64,000 nucleotides of DNA from NCBI GenBank assembly GCA_964586675.1, contig CAZPHQ010000001.1:124001-188000 (forward strand), in the 5' to 3' direction. Position numbers and translations under genes: made by a program. How positions within the stretch are numbered: the first letter of the stretch is position 1; each line of letters opens with the position of its first letter. This document shows, piece after piece, positions 50,814-59,700 of this stretch. Under the pieces are notes generated by a model. It had not been told where the DNA came from. It did no database searches and saw nothing but the letters and a program-made list of their open reading frames with translations. The stretch comes from JADLGH01 sp964586675 (GTDB lineage Bacteria > Desulfobacterota_D > UBA1144 > Nemesobacterales > UBA2774).

Positions 50814-52583
50814 CTAGCCCTTCTTTAAGCGACTGAAGAAAACGATCGCGATGCCCAAGACAAAGGCAAAGCCAAACCCTATGAGAAAGCTGTATATCAC
50901 ATGCCTGTACCTTAGCTCCGGTATGTACCTCGTTATAGAATTCCAGGCGGCTCTCTTCGCTTCGCCCTGAAAACTGGTGTCCTGGCCGACGAGAAAATCC
51001 GTAATCGCTACGGCCTCGTCTTCAGTGAGCCCCATGTTCGGCATGATCGAGTATGGATTATCGAATTTCGGCTCGAGGATGTGGTACTTGACCCAGAGCT
51101 TCACCCTGTCCATCCCCTCTTTTTCGAGGACCTCTTTCCGGGCATCCCTGTAGCTTTTGTAGGGCTCCATGTCGAGCGAGTCGAGGCTGACGGTATTCTG
51201 AACGTAAGCTGACGAGAAGAGTCTCTCCTTCAGGCGCGCCACCATCTCGTTCCTGTCGAGATTCGGCCCCGCAGTGCCCCATCCGTTTTCGCCCAGCGTA
51301 TGGCACCCGTAGCATCCGCGCGATTCGAGAAGAATCTGGGGGTCCCTTTCGTTCTCGAAGGTGTGGGGGTGCCCACCGGGGCCGGAATACTTTACTTTAA
51401 GAATGGCGCTCATGCCGTCCTTGAACGGCAGTATCGGCGCTATGTATAACCCGTCGGGCCCGGAGGCAAGGCCTGCGAGCACCTGAAACCCCGAGCCCCT
51501 GTACCTGACGAAATAGTCGGGCACGGCCGCCAGCCTGCCGGCGGAGAAGTCGTAATCGAGCATCATTATCCCGCGGCCGGAATCGATTTTCGGGTCAGTA
51601 TCCGGATCGCCGCAAAGAGTGAGATAAAATTTCCCGTCGAACCCTGCCGGCAGGGCCCGTGACGCCGGCTTCACGAAAGCCATCTGCGCCAGGCCGTGCG
51701 CGGGGGAGAACACGGCAAGGGCGTTAGTCGTCATGCTCATGTCGGAGCCGTCCCAGCGGTAATTCCCTCCTTCCGTGACCTCTATGAATCTGTCGACCTC
51801 CTTGCCGTTGTCTCCTACGAACACGCGCCCGTCGGCGATGCTGAGGGCGAACGGATTCCGGAAGCCCGACGCCCATACAAAATTTCTCGGCTTCTTTATA
51901 TCATCGTCGACGTAATAGGGATTGGTCTTTACGGGCTTTCCGTCGAGCGTCATCCGGAGCACCTTTCCCAGGAGGGAATTTATGTCCTGGCTCTTTTTTT
52001 GCGAGCCGCTTGTCGAGAAGGCGTCTCCCAGGCTCACGTAAAGATGATCGCCGTAGACCTGGCACGGCCCTATCTGGTGCGAGGGCGCCGACTGCTCGCC
52101 GGCGAAGATCTCCGTGAATACGGTTTTAGAAACGGGCTTAAGGGAGAATGTTCCCGGCTCGGATTCGAACCTTGCAATGTTGTTCCTGAGTATTCCCTTT
52201 TCGTCCTGGTATGTGAAGGTGACGAAAACGTAGCCCGAGCGCGGGTCGAGACATATGCCCGCCATTCCCATCTCTCCGCCGAAAGAGGGAAGCTCGACTC
52301 TTGGGACGAGCGTGAAGAAATCCTCGGCGAACGTATGAACGGACCTGTCGTTGGTTACTACCTTAACCTTGCCCCGGAGCTCCGTCACGAAATAAAGGGG
52401 GTCTTTGGGACCTGCGCCGGGCTCGGGAACGAACGCTATCGCGGAGGGGAAACTGTAGCCGTCCGTGTCTATCTCTATCGAGAAATTCTTGTCGAGAGTC
52501 CAGTCGGCCTTCCAGTCGTAGGGCTCTTCCCCGGCGTGAGCGAAGCCGGCAACCAGCATCAGGATTAGAAGCAAAAGCAGCAT
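50814..52583 (-). CDS. Membrane-anchored PQQ-type sugar dehydrogenase/cytochrome c fusion, paralogue 3
   Basis: 589 residues from the ATG at 52583; a TTG at 52592 in frame is the alternative. The architecture is signal peptide (ending FAHAG), glucose/sorbosone dehydrogenase propeller with FPSAIAFVPEPGAG, MAGICLDPRSGYVFVTF, SHQIGPCQVYGDHLYVSLGD and KPRNFVWASGFRNPFAL, then heme motif C-Y-G-C-H (ESRGCYGCHTLGENGWGTAG) with SIMPNMGLTEDEA, and the anchor FLIGFGFAFVLGIAIVFF. The first gene of the triple array. Its cytochrome domain is closer to paralogue 1 than to paralogue 2, judging by GWGTAGP...LDRN. 67 bp separate it from paralogue 2. Upstream there is 240 bp with an AT-rich part that may hold the array promoter. 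Confidence 0.9.
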   Translation of the reverse strand: MLLLLLILMLVAGFAHAGEEPYDWKADWTLDKNFSIEIDTDGYSFPSAIAFVPEPGAGPKDPLYFVTELRGKVKVVTNDRSVHTFAEDFFTLVPRVELPSFGGEMGMAGICLDPRSGYVFVTFTYQDEKGILRNNIARFESEPGTFSLKPVSKTVFTEIFAGEQSAPSHQIGPCQVYGDHLYVSLGDAFSTSGSQKKSQDINSLLGKVLRMTLDGKPVKTNPYYVDDDIKKPRNFVWASGFRNPFALSIADGRVFVGDNGKEVDRFIEVTEGGNYRWDGSDMSMTTNALAVFSPAHGLAQMAFVKPASRALPAGFDGKFYLTLCGDPDTDPKIDSGRGIMMLDYDFSAGRLAAVPDYFVRYRGSGFQVLAGLASGPDGLYIAPILPFKDGMSAILKVKYSGPGGHPHTFENERDPQILLESRGCYGCHTLGENGWGTAGPNLDRNEMVARLKERLFSSAYVQNTVSLDSLDMEPYKSYRDARKEVLEKEGMDRVKLWVKYHILEPKFDNPYSIMPNMGLTEDEAVAITDFLVGQDTSFQGEAKRAAWNSITRYIPELRYRHVIYSFLIGFGFAFVLGIAIVFFSRLKKG

Positions 52584-52826
52584 ATGGATCAATTATTTAC
52601 TACACAATTCTACACACACCACAGGCGAATTGCACAATCCGGGGAATATTCCGGCGGAGAGCGAAGCTTGCCGGTATAGGCGCGGCGCCGGAGGAATTTC
52701 GCATCTTTCACCGGCGCTCGGGCACATGCATATGCAAATATTGAGTATATTTTAACAACCGGTGCGGGGGGATATTTGTAGTGCCGGCCCGCAGCAAATG
52801 GGTTTATACTTAGCAGCGGTGAGGAG

Positions 52827-53168
52827 ATGGGAGACAAGAGACAGTCGAGAAGGCTGCCCTACCGTAAACGGATAAGGCTGGGAAAAGACGAGCCCAAGTA
52901 CATGGGCTACGCCTCTAATATTTCGGAAAGCGGGCTCGAAATCGAGTCAAGGAATCTTTATCCCCCGGGCACCAGGATAGTAATCAGCTTCCAGGAAGAC
53001 ATCGGCACGGAAGACAATGCGCCAGAGGCCAGGATCGAAGGCATAGTGAAGTGGTCGACGAGGACCATCGGAAACCAGTCCGGCAATATGGGCATAAAGA
53101 TCGCGGAGGATTCCGAGCAGGCCGTAAAGCGCATTTACGCCGAACGGATCAAGAGACTTACCAAGTAA
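52827..53168 (+). CDS. PilZ-domain protein (c-di-GMP binding)
   Basis: 113-residue single-domain PilZ protein. The c-di-GMP motifs are the basic R-x3-R-like start (RRLPYRKRIRL) and NISESGLEIES, matching (D/N)-x-S-x-x-G. The beta-barrel continues PPGTRIVISFQED and GIVKWSTRTI, and ends with a C-terminal helix AVKRIYAERIKRL. GAGGAG precedes the ATG by 4-5 nt. It has no fused effector, so it would act by binding a partner on c-di-GMP signalling. It is encoded alone, convergent with the NUDIX gene with only 9 bp between stops. Confidence 0.85.
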   Translation: MGDKRQSRRLPYRKRIRLGKDEPKYMGYASNISESGLEIESRNLYPPGTRIVISFQEDIGTEDNAPEARIEGIVKWSTRTIGNQSGNMGIKIAEDSEQAVKRIYAERIKRLTK

Positions 53169-53177
53169 CCGGCGTAT

Positions 53178-53645
53178 TTATCTCGGAGCGTAAGCGAGAT
53201 TCTGCAGCCAGAAATCTATCACGTATTCTATCCGGGCGAGGAGGAGCGGCCTGTACTTGTCGAGGTCCGGCAGATGCACCCACCTGCACTCGATTATGCC
53301 CTCGGAAAACTGGGGCGAAACGTCGGAATCAGCGCCGCGGTAATGAACGAGATACCAGTTGGTCTTTTTGAGATACTTGGTCTTGTCGTATCTGGTTGTA
53401 TGCCAAGTCGAGACGAGCTTATCCTGGACGATGAGCTTCTCCCTGTCGAGGCCTGTCTCTTCGCTTATCTCCCTGAGTGCTGTTTCCACCGGGTCTGTAT
53501 CCAGCTCGAAACGACCTTTCGGAAGGTCCCATTTGCCGCGCTTGAATATTAGCAGGATGTGATAATTGTCGTTGTAAACCAGCCCTCCGGCGGATTTTAT
53601 CTTCGGGAGGTTGAGCGTTTTGGCTAATGTAAATTCTTCATTCAT
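53178..53645 (-). CDS. NUDIX hydrolase
   Basis: 155 residues. The Nudix box is visible as GRFELDTDPVETALREISEE-TG, with the catalytic R-E-I-x-E-E. The Glu normally seven residues from the first Gly is Thr here, but this is not one of the metal-binding glutamates. GKWDLPKG before the box is typical for diadenosine- or (di)nucleoside-polyphosphate hydrolases. The gene starts within the end of the PPK2 gene (8-bp overlap, 53638-53645), so the two are co-translated. Combined with PPK2 this suggests a role in nucleotide/polyphosphate balance or nucleotide clean-up, though the exact substrate is unknown. Confidence 0.88.
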   Translation of the reverse strand: MNEEFTLAKTLNLPKIKSAGGLVYNDNYHILLIFKRGKWDLPKGRFELDTDPVETALREISEETGLDREKLIVQDKLVSTWHTTRYDKTKYLKKTNWYLVHYRGADSDVSPQFSEGIIECRWVHLPDLDKYRPLLLARIEYVIDFWLQNLAYAPR

Positions 53646-54528
53646 TTGACGGGTTCGTTAAAACCTCCTGTGTGTTGTTAGATTTATGCTCGTCCGACAT
53701 TTCTTTCAAGACCGAGTACTGAAGCTTGTTGAGGCCGCTGAAGGCGACGCCGTGTATCTCTATGCTGTGGGTCTCTGTAACGTCCTCGCCGGTGAGCGGA
53801 ACGAATTTATCGTCCCCGTAAGTTCTTATCACGTAGAGCATGCACGTTAGCCTGGAAGTCTTCCGCGAGTTTGCATTTATGAGTATCCAGGGCGATTTTT
53901 CCGATGCGGTATAGTCGAACATCTGCTCCTTGTACTTCGTGAACGTCTCCCATTTCTTTCTGGCGTGGAAATCGTTCTCCGAAAATTTCCAGAACTTGAG
54001 CGGGTCGGTGAGCCGCTCCTGAAAGCGGTAGAGCTGATGCTCGGGGTCTACTGAAAGATAGAATTTAATGAGCGTGAGCCCCTGGTCTATGAGGCTATGC
54101 TCCCAGTCGAGCACTTTATGTATGAAGTACTCGTACTGCTTCTGCGTGCAGTAGCCCATTGTCGGCTCTATCAGGGCGCGATTGTACCACGAGCGGTCGA
54201 AGAAAACTATCTCCCCGGGCTCAGGGAGATTCTGCTCGTACCTGTGGAACCAGTACTTGGACTCTTTCGGGGTCGGCACGCCGAGATCGACTATCCTGAA
54301 GTATTTCGGCATAAGGTTTTGGGTGAAGCGGATGATCGTCGAGCCTTTCCCTGCGGCGTCACGGCCGTCGAAGCAAATGCACACCCTTTGCCCGAGCTTG
54401 GCCACGCTCTGCTGCATGGTCAGGAGCTCCAGCTGCAGGCGCCTTTTTTCAACGTAATAATCTTTCAGGTTTATTCCGTCGTAGGGCGCTTCTATTTTGG
54501 TTATTTCTTTACCCGTAAGTTTCTTCAT
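53638..54528 (-). CDS. ppk2: Polyphosphate kinase 2
   Basis: 296-residue PPK2-family kinase that transfers phosphate between polyphosphate and nucleotides. Walker A is D-G-R-D-A-A-G-K-G-S (54-63) and Walker B is GEIVFFDRSWYNR (105-117), followed by the lid module with RFQERLTDPLKFWKFSENDF. VPTPKESKYWFHRYEQNLP is highly conserved in the family. A one-domain length makes it class I or III like, active with ADP/GDP or AMP; the class cannot be settled by eye. The last eight bases overlap the NUDIX gene. Its ATG has no strong ribosome site (ACGCTCC before it is partly complementary in other frames). Confidence 0.92.
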   Translation of the reverse strand: MKKLTGKEITKIEAPYDGINLKDYYVEKRRLQLELLTMQQSVAKLGQRVCICFDGRDAAGKGSTIIRFTQNLMPKYFRIVDLGVPTPKESKYWFHRYEQNLPEPGEIVFFDRSWYNRALIEPTMGYCTQKQYEYFIHKVLDWEHSLIDQGLTLIKFYLSVDPEHQLYRFQERLTDPLKFWKFSENDFHARKKWETFTKYKEQMFDYTASEKSPWILINANSRKTSRLTCMLYVIRTYGDDKFVPLTGEDVTETHSIEIHGVAFSGLNKLQYSVLKEMSDEHKSNNTQEVLTNPSNE

Positions 54529-54915
54529 GGAGCGTCACCTCTGAATTTTTAACGCTAAACGTTGTGCTGGCATTTCTGCGTATCGTCGTCTGCGCGGCTA
54601 ATCCGGATAAACCTCCGGGACACGTCTCATCCCGTTTAAGCCCGTTAAATGCGTTTAATACATATTAGAATTACACTCGGGCAGGCTAAAATCAAATCCG
54701 CGATAAGTATATTAAATGAGTCCGATTTTTTCAATTTGAGAAGACACGGGAAGGAGCCGTCGATACTGTAAATAGAATAGCGTTGACTGGGTACTAAAAA
54801 CTGCTCTGAAAAAATTATCCTTTCATGCTGGATAATTATGCGCTATCATTACATTGGTATTAACGCATATTAAGAAAGTGTTAAGTCTACTATCAAAGTA
54901 TCGGAGATGACTGGA
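54529..54915. promoter_or_regulatory. 387-bp divergent intergenic region with an 8-bp inverted repeat
   Basis: Region between the divergent ppk2 and acidic-protein genes. AATTATCC (54813-54820) and GGATAATT (54830-54837) are exact complements around a 9-nt loop, about 80-100 bp before the acidic-protein start. TTGACT at 54783-54788 could be a -35 element but has no convincing -10. The remainder is AT-rich and shows no gene. Confidence 0.4.
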
Positions 54916-55383
54916 ATGCTCGGGAAATTCATCTTCTGCTTACTCCTCACGGGAGTGGTGCTCGCCCTCGCCGGAGATGAGGCCGGCGCGGCTTCAGGCC
55001 TTTCGGACGAAACGGGCCGGGCGGCTATCCAGCTCGATCCTGAAACCGAGCAGCTCGACCAGGTCTCGGAGCCCGTGGGAGAATTGTCCGAGCCTGTCGA
55101 GGGCGTGCCCACAGAGCCTCTCGACGCCGTTTCCGAATCCGACGATGAGGCTTCGGAAGAAGTCGGCCAGGATATCGCACCGACCGAAGAGCTCGACCAG
55201 GTTTCGGAAACGGACGATCAGGCCTCCGAGGAAGTTGGAGCCGATTCGGAAACCGCAGCGGAGGCGTCAGAAATTCTTCCGCCGGCTCCCGAGGGTGAAG
55301 AGTCCGGCCTCGAAGATGAATCCCCCGCACAGGAAATGCCTCTCGGCGACAGAGAGGCCGAAGGCAGGGGGCTCGGCTATTAG
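54916..55383 (+). CDS. Acidic low-complexity secreted protein
   Basis: 155 residues from the ATG at 54916, which puts CGGAG at a proper distance; the ATG at 54907 directly abuts that site. A signal peptide (about 1-25, ending EAGA) is followed by a very acidic chain of Glu, Asp, Ser, Pro and Gly. Imperfect repeats are visible: ELDQVSETDDQASEEVG echoes the earlier QLDQVSEPVGELSEPVEG and DAVSESDDEASEEVG. There is no enzyme motif. It could be a surface or matrix protein, a cation binder or a spacer. Function is unknown. It stands alone, divergent from ppk2. Confidence 0.65.
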   Translation: MLGKFIFCLLLTGVVLALAGDEAGAASGLSDETGRAAIQLDPETEQLDQVSEPVGELSEPVEGVPTEPLDAVSESDDEASEEVGQDIAPTEELDQVSETDDQASEEVGADSETAAEASEILPPAPEGEESGLEDESPAQEMPLGDREAEGRGLGY

Positions 55384-55822
55384 ACGCCGGCTGTCCTGAG
55401 TTCTGTCTTCCTCCCTCCCGATTTGTTACACACATATCAGGCGTATTTCGAGCGCTCGCGCTGACCTACCCACAGAACAGCGCGACTGAAATTCAAGGCC
55501 GCCGTTGAGGTCGACGCAACCCATAGCGATTTCAAAAACACTGAAGAGCTTGTTAAAAAAAGCCTGCCTTAACTCACCCATGATACAACGGCCGGGTATT
55601 CCCTGACCCCACCTTCCGCCTATCATATCAATTAGCACATGCGACTACATAAATCAAGAAATAATTACCACAGATAACCGCCCGGATGCGTTACGCGCAT
55701 GTAGTGTAGAGATGAAGACAGTAATGTTTATTACTATGAGAGAGGGACGCACGCCATCGTCTTTTTTTAATTCTGCGCGACTGTCTTAATTGTTTCTATT
55801 CGGGCAGTACGCTGTTGTAAAA
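55384..55822. other. 439-bp region without a supported gene
   Basis: Between the acidic-protein stop and tRNA-Pro. A minus-strand open frame of 70 codons (55426-55638) lacks a ribosome site and any family resemblance. No strong hairpin or promoter is evident, apart from AT-rich DNA at 55630-55680 and 55760-55800 that may contain the tRNA's downstream end. I see nothing else. Confidence 0.4.
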
Positions 55823-55899
55823 TGGTCGGGGTGAGAGGGATCGAACCTCCGACTTCGGCGTCCCAAGCGCCGCGCGCTACCAGACTGCGCTACACCCCG
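55823..55899 (-). tRNA. tRNA-Pro (anticodon TGG)
   Basis: Minus-strand cloverleaf: acceptor CGGGGTG/CACCCCG, D arm TAGCGCAGTCTGGTAGCGCG, anticodon loop CTTGGGA (TGG, reads CCN), T arm GTCGGAGGTTCGATCCC, and encoded CCA. No integrase gene or direct repeat is nearby. Confidence 0.95.
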
Positions 55900-56045
55900 A
55901 CCGGGGAAGCAGAAGTATACCCATGCGAAGGAAAACAACAAGGTCAAATATGCCGCGCGGAGCTGCTCACATCTGAATCGGATAATGAATATCATTTCCG
56001 AAACGAGACACCGTAGAAGACAATATCACGCTGAAGCAGCGAGGA

Positions 56046-56588
56046 CTAACTCATATTTTTCATATGCTGTATATACCCTTCCCTGCCGGAGCCTACTTTA
56101 TACGTAGAGTATCCTATGGGATTCTTCTCGTAGTATTTCTGATGATACTCCTCAGCCGGGTAAAACTCCATAGCGGGCCTTATGGTCGTGACTATCGGGG
56201 CTTTGTATCTCCCCGATTCCCCGAGCTTCTTTTTCGACTCTTCCGCTATTTTTTTCTGCTCCTCGTCGTGGTAGAAAATGGCCGTATGGTAGTGCTTCCC
56301 CCTGTCGGCGAACTGCCCGCCGTCGTCGGTCGGGTCTACGTTCAGCCAGAAGACGTCGAGCAGCTGCTCGTAGGAGACCTTGTCGGGATCGTAAACGATT
56401 TCTATGGATTCGAGATGATTTGTTCTGCCGTAGCAGACGTCGTGGTAGTTCGGGTTTTTCTCGGTCCCGCCAGTGTAACCGACAGTCGTCGATACGACGC
56501 CCGATATGGCGTCGAACGGGGGCTGCATGCACCAGAAACAGCCGCCCGAAAAAGTCGCCTTTTTATACTTTCCGTCGTTCTCTTCCAT
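56046..56588 (-). CDS. msrA: Peptide-methionine (S)-S-oxide reductase MsrA
   Basis: 180-residue MsrA, which repairs oxidised methionine using a catalytic cysteine. The signature G-C-F-W-C is at 16-20 (TFSGGCFWCMQPPFDAISG) with Cys17 as the nucleophile and Cys20 nearby. Also conserved are VGYTGGTEKNPNYHDVCYGR, then VFWLNVDPTDDGGQFADRGK and HYHTAIFYHDEEQ. No MsrB domain is fused and no signal peptide is present, so it acts in the cytosol. It has a monocistronic appearance. It could guard envelope-associated or redox genes nearby, but no link is shown by the sequence. Confidence 0.96.
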   Translation of the reverse strand: MEENDGKYKKATFSGGCFWCMQPPFDAISGVVSTTVGYTGGTEKNPNYHDVCYGRTNHLESIEIVYDPDKVSYEQLLDVFWLNVDPTDDGGQFADRGKHYHTAIFYHDEEQKKIAEESKKKLGESGRYKAPIVTTIRPAMEFYPAEEYHQKYYEKNPIGYSTYKVGSGREGYIQHMKNMS

Positions 56589-56713
56589 TCTCGCCCCCGT
56601 TGAAAATGATATTTTTATTTAAAGTATAGTGGCCGCGGCGAAAGAGACAAGGAACCCGGCTCACAACTCCTTTGTACGCCGATTTTCGTGCGGGGGATTC
56701 AGCGATTAAAGCG

Positions 56714-59700
56714 TCATAGTCCGGGCGGGGTCCTGCTCTTCCCGGAGCCTGCCCTGTCTTCGTAAAGAGGCCTTTGCGGCTTTCTCGGAGGGTTATCCTC
56801 CAGGAGATCGAGGACGACGTCGACCGCCTTCTCGAGCTGGGGGTCGGGTGAATCGTTTATGTTCTCCGGCAGGTCCTCCACGACGTAATCCGGCTCGACC
56901 CCGTAGCCCTCGACTTCCCATTTGCCGTCCGAGTTCCAGAAGGCGTAACTCGGCGCGGTGACGTATCCGCCGTCTATGAGACCCGGATTCCCGCCTATGC
57001 CTATGAGGCCGCCGAGCGTGCGCGTGCCGACGAGCGGGCCGAGCCCCGTTTTTCGGAAGTAATAAGGGAAGGCGTCCCCTCCCGACCCGGACCAGCCGTT
57101 TATTATCATAACCTTGGGGCCGCCATTCGACACCGAAGGCGTCTTCGAGTCCTTGAAGTCCCTCATCGCCCAGTAGTTCAGTACCGATCTGTTAAGAAGC
57201 TCGATAAAGCGGTCGGGCACCTGGCCTCCGCCGTTGAACCTTTCGTCGATCACGAGGGCTTCCTTGTCCGCCTGCGGCACGAACTGCCTTACGAGCTCGT
57301 TCTGTCCCTGCCAACCGGTATCGGGGACATATACGTATCCCACCCTGCCGCCTGTCATCTTATCGACTTTTTCCATATTGGCTTCGACCCATTCCAGGTA
57401 TCTGAGCTTTCTGTCTTCGGTCGTAGATATGAGCTTTATATTTACCTCCCGGGCGTCCTTGCCGTTAGGGTTCCTGGCGACTGTGAGCGTCACGACGTCG
57501 CCCGTCGGCGCGGCGAACGCCTCCCAGGGGTCCTTCGTTACGTCGGGCTTCCGGCCGTTAACGGCAATGAGATAATCCCCTTCCTCGACGCCGAGGCCAG
57601 GCTGGCCGAGGGGTGAATACGCGTCCGGGTTCAGCTTCCCCCCGGTATATATCTTTTTTATTTTGTACGCCTTGCTCCCGGTTTCGAGCTCGAACTCCGC
57701 GCCGGGAAGGCCGAACGGGAGGATTTCCTCCTCGTCTATGTCGCCGCCGCCGACGTAGGTATGCGAGGAGTTGAGCTCCCCTACCATCTCCCCTATGACG
57801 TAATTTAGGTCTTCCCTGTCCGTGATGAAGGGAAGGAGCTTTTCGTACCTCGCCCTGACGGCGTTCCAGTCGACCCCGTGCATGCCCGGGTCGTAGAAGA
57901 AATCCCTTTCTATACGCCAGGCGTCGGCGAATATCTGGCTCCATTCCTCCCTGGGGTCGATGCTTGCCTTAAGCCCCGACAGCGCGAGCTGCCCGTCTCC
58001 GGGCTTGCTTCCTTCCAAGAGATTTACTATTCCGTATGTATCGCCCGACCTGTAAATGATCTTCGATCCGTCGGCCGAGAGATCGTAGTCGGAGACGTTC
58101 TGCATGACGGTCTTTTCCCTTTTGTCGCCGAAATCGAAATACTGGAGCGCGCCCCCGGGGTTGTCCCCGGCGCTCCCCGCGGCGGGGAAGCGTAGATAGA
58201 CCACCTTTCCGTTGGCGGCTGTCACGCGTCCGAAATTGCCCGCGCCGATCGGGAGCTTCACGGCGCGTGATTCCATGCCCTCGAAATCTATCGCGCTCTT
58301 TTCTTCCTCTTTTTTCTCCTTTCCCGGCGGCACATATTCCTCTTCGTCTGCCGGAGCGAGCGGCGATTCGGTGTCCTTTGCGAGCGTGATCGCATATAGC
58401 TGGGAGGAGTTCGGATAGATCCAGGTGTCGTCCATGTCGCCGTAAACGGGAGTGAAGGAGCTGTCGGAGAAGTAGTAGAGATATTTCCCCTCGGGATCGA
58501 AAACGGGGGAGTTGTCGTTATAAAAGCCGCTCGTTACCCTCTTCGATTTTCCGGCGGCGACGTCGTAGACGTATATCGACCTCATTCTGTTATTCCCGGT
58601 TTTGGCATAAGCGATATATTTCCCGCCGGGCGACCAGGAATAATTGCTTATGATATTGTGCGCGTCCCTGTCGATCTCTTTCGGTTTTCCGTCGTCTATA
58701 TCGACGACGAAGAGCCGCCCTGTCTTGTCGCTGAAAGCGATCTTCTTGCTGTCGCGGGACCATACCGGCCTGTAGCGGTAGACGGAGCCGTCCTCGGTCA
58801 CCCTCGTCTCGCCGCCGTCGCCGTTACTCAGCCTGTAGTAAAGCTCGTACTCTCCGGACCTGTCCGAGAGGTAAGCCACGTATTTACCGTCGGGCGACCA
58901 CACCGGAAAGCGCTCGGCCACGCCTGAAGTGTTGGTGAGATTTTTAACCCTCCCTTCCCCTGCCGGCACAGTCAGGACTTCACCCCGCGCGCCGAAGAGC
59001 GCACGCTTCCCTGTGGGAGAGATCGAGAAGTCACTTATATTTTCGGTGAGATCCTTCTGGCGCGTGCGGAGCTCGGGCAGGTCGTCCGGCACACGCACGA
59101 CGACCTCGCTCACCGTTTCGTCCGGGAGGCTAAGGAGAAAGAGCCTCCCGCCGTTCTCGAAGACTATGTCGTCAGGCCCGAGGCTCGGCCACTTCACGTC
59201 GAACTCTTTAAAGTCGGTCACTCGGCGCGTTTCGTGTGTTTCAGTATTGTAGGCCCATATATTGATCCGCTTTTCATCTCCCCTGTCGGAAACGAAGAAG
59301 ATGTCTTTCCCGCGCCACATCGGAAGGGAATCGGTGCCGGGATAGTCAGTTATTTTTTCTACGGAGCCCGTTTCGAGATCGTAAATCCATATGTCGCTTG
59401 CCATCCCTCCCCTGTACCCTCTCCATGCGCCCCGCATGGGAGGCATGTATTCGAATGCCAGTTTCTTGCCGTCGGGGCTCAGGCCGCCGAGCTCCCCGTA
59501 AGGCAGTGGAAGCGCCTCGGGAAGACCGCCCCTCGCCGAAACCCTGAAGAGCCTGTCGTAGCGCTGGCTTGGGCTCAGCATATTGGAATGGAACAGTATG
59601 TTCTTTCCGCCGGGGTACCAGTCGACGAGGATGTCGTCGTCGGGGTGGTGCGTCAGCCTCTCGGGTATCCCGCCGTCCCTGGGTATCGTGTAGATGTCTA

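Noticed and set aside
55426..55638. 70-codon minus open frame before tRNA-Pro
   Set aside because: There is no ribosome site, no family resemblance and no operon partner; treated as non-coding.
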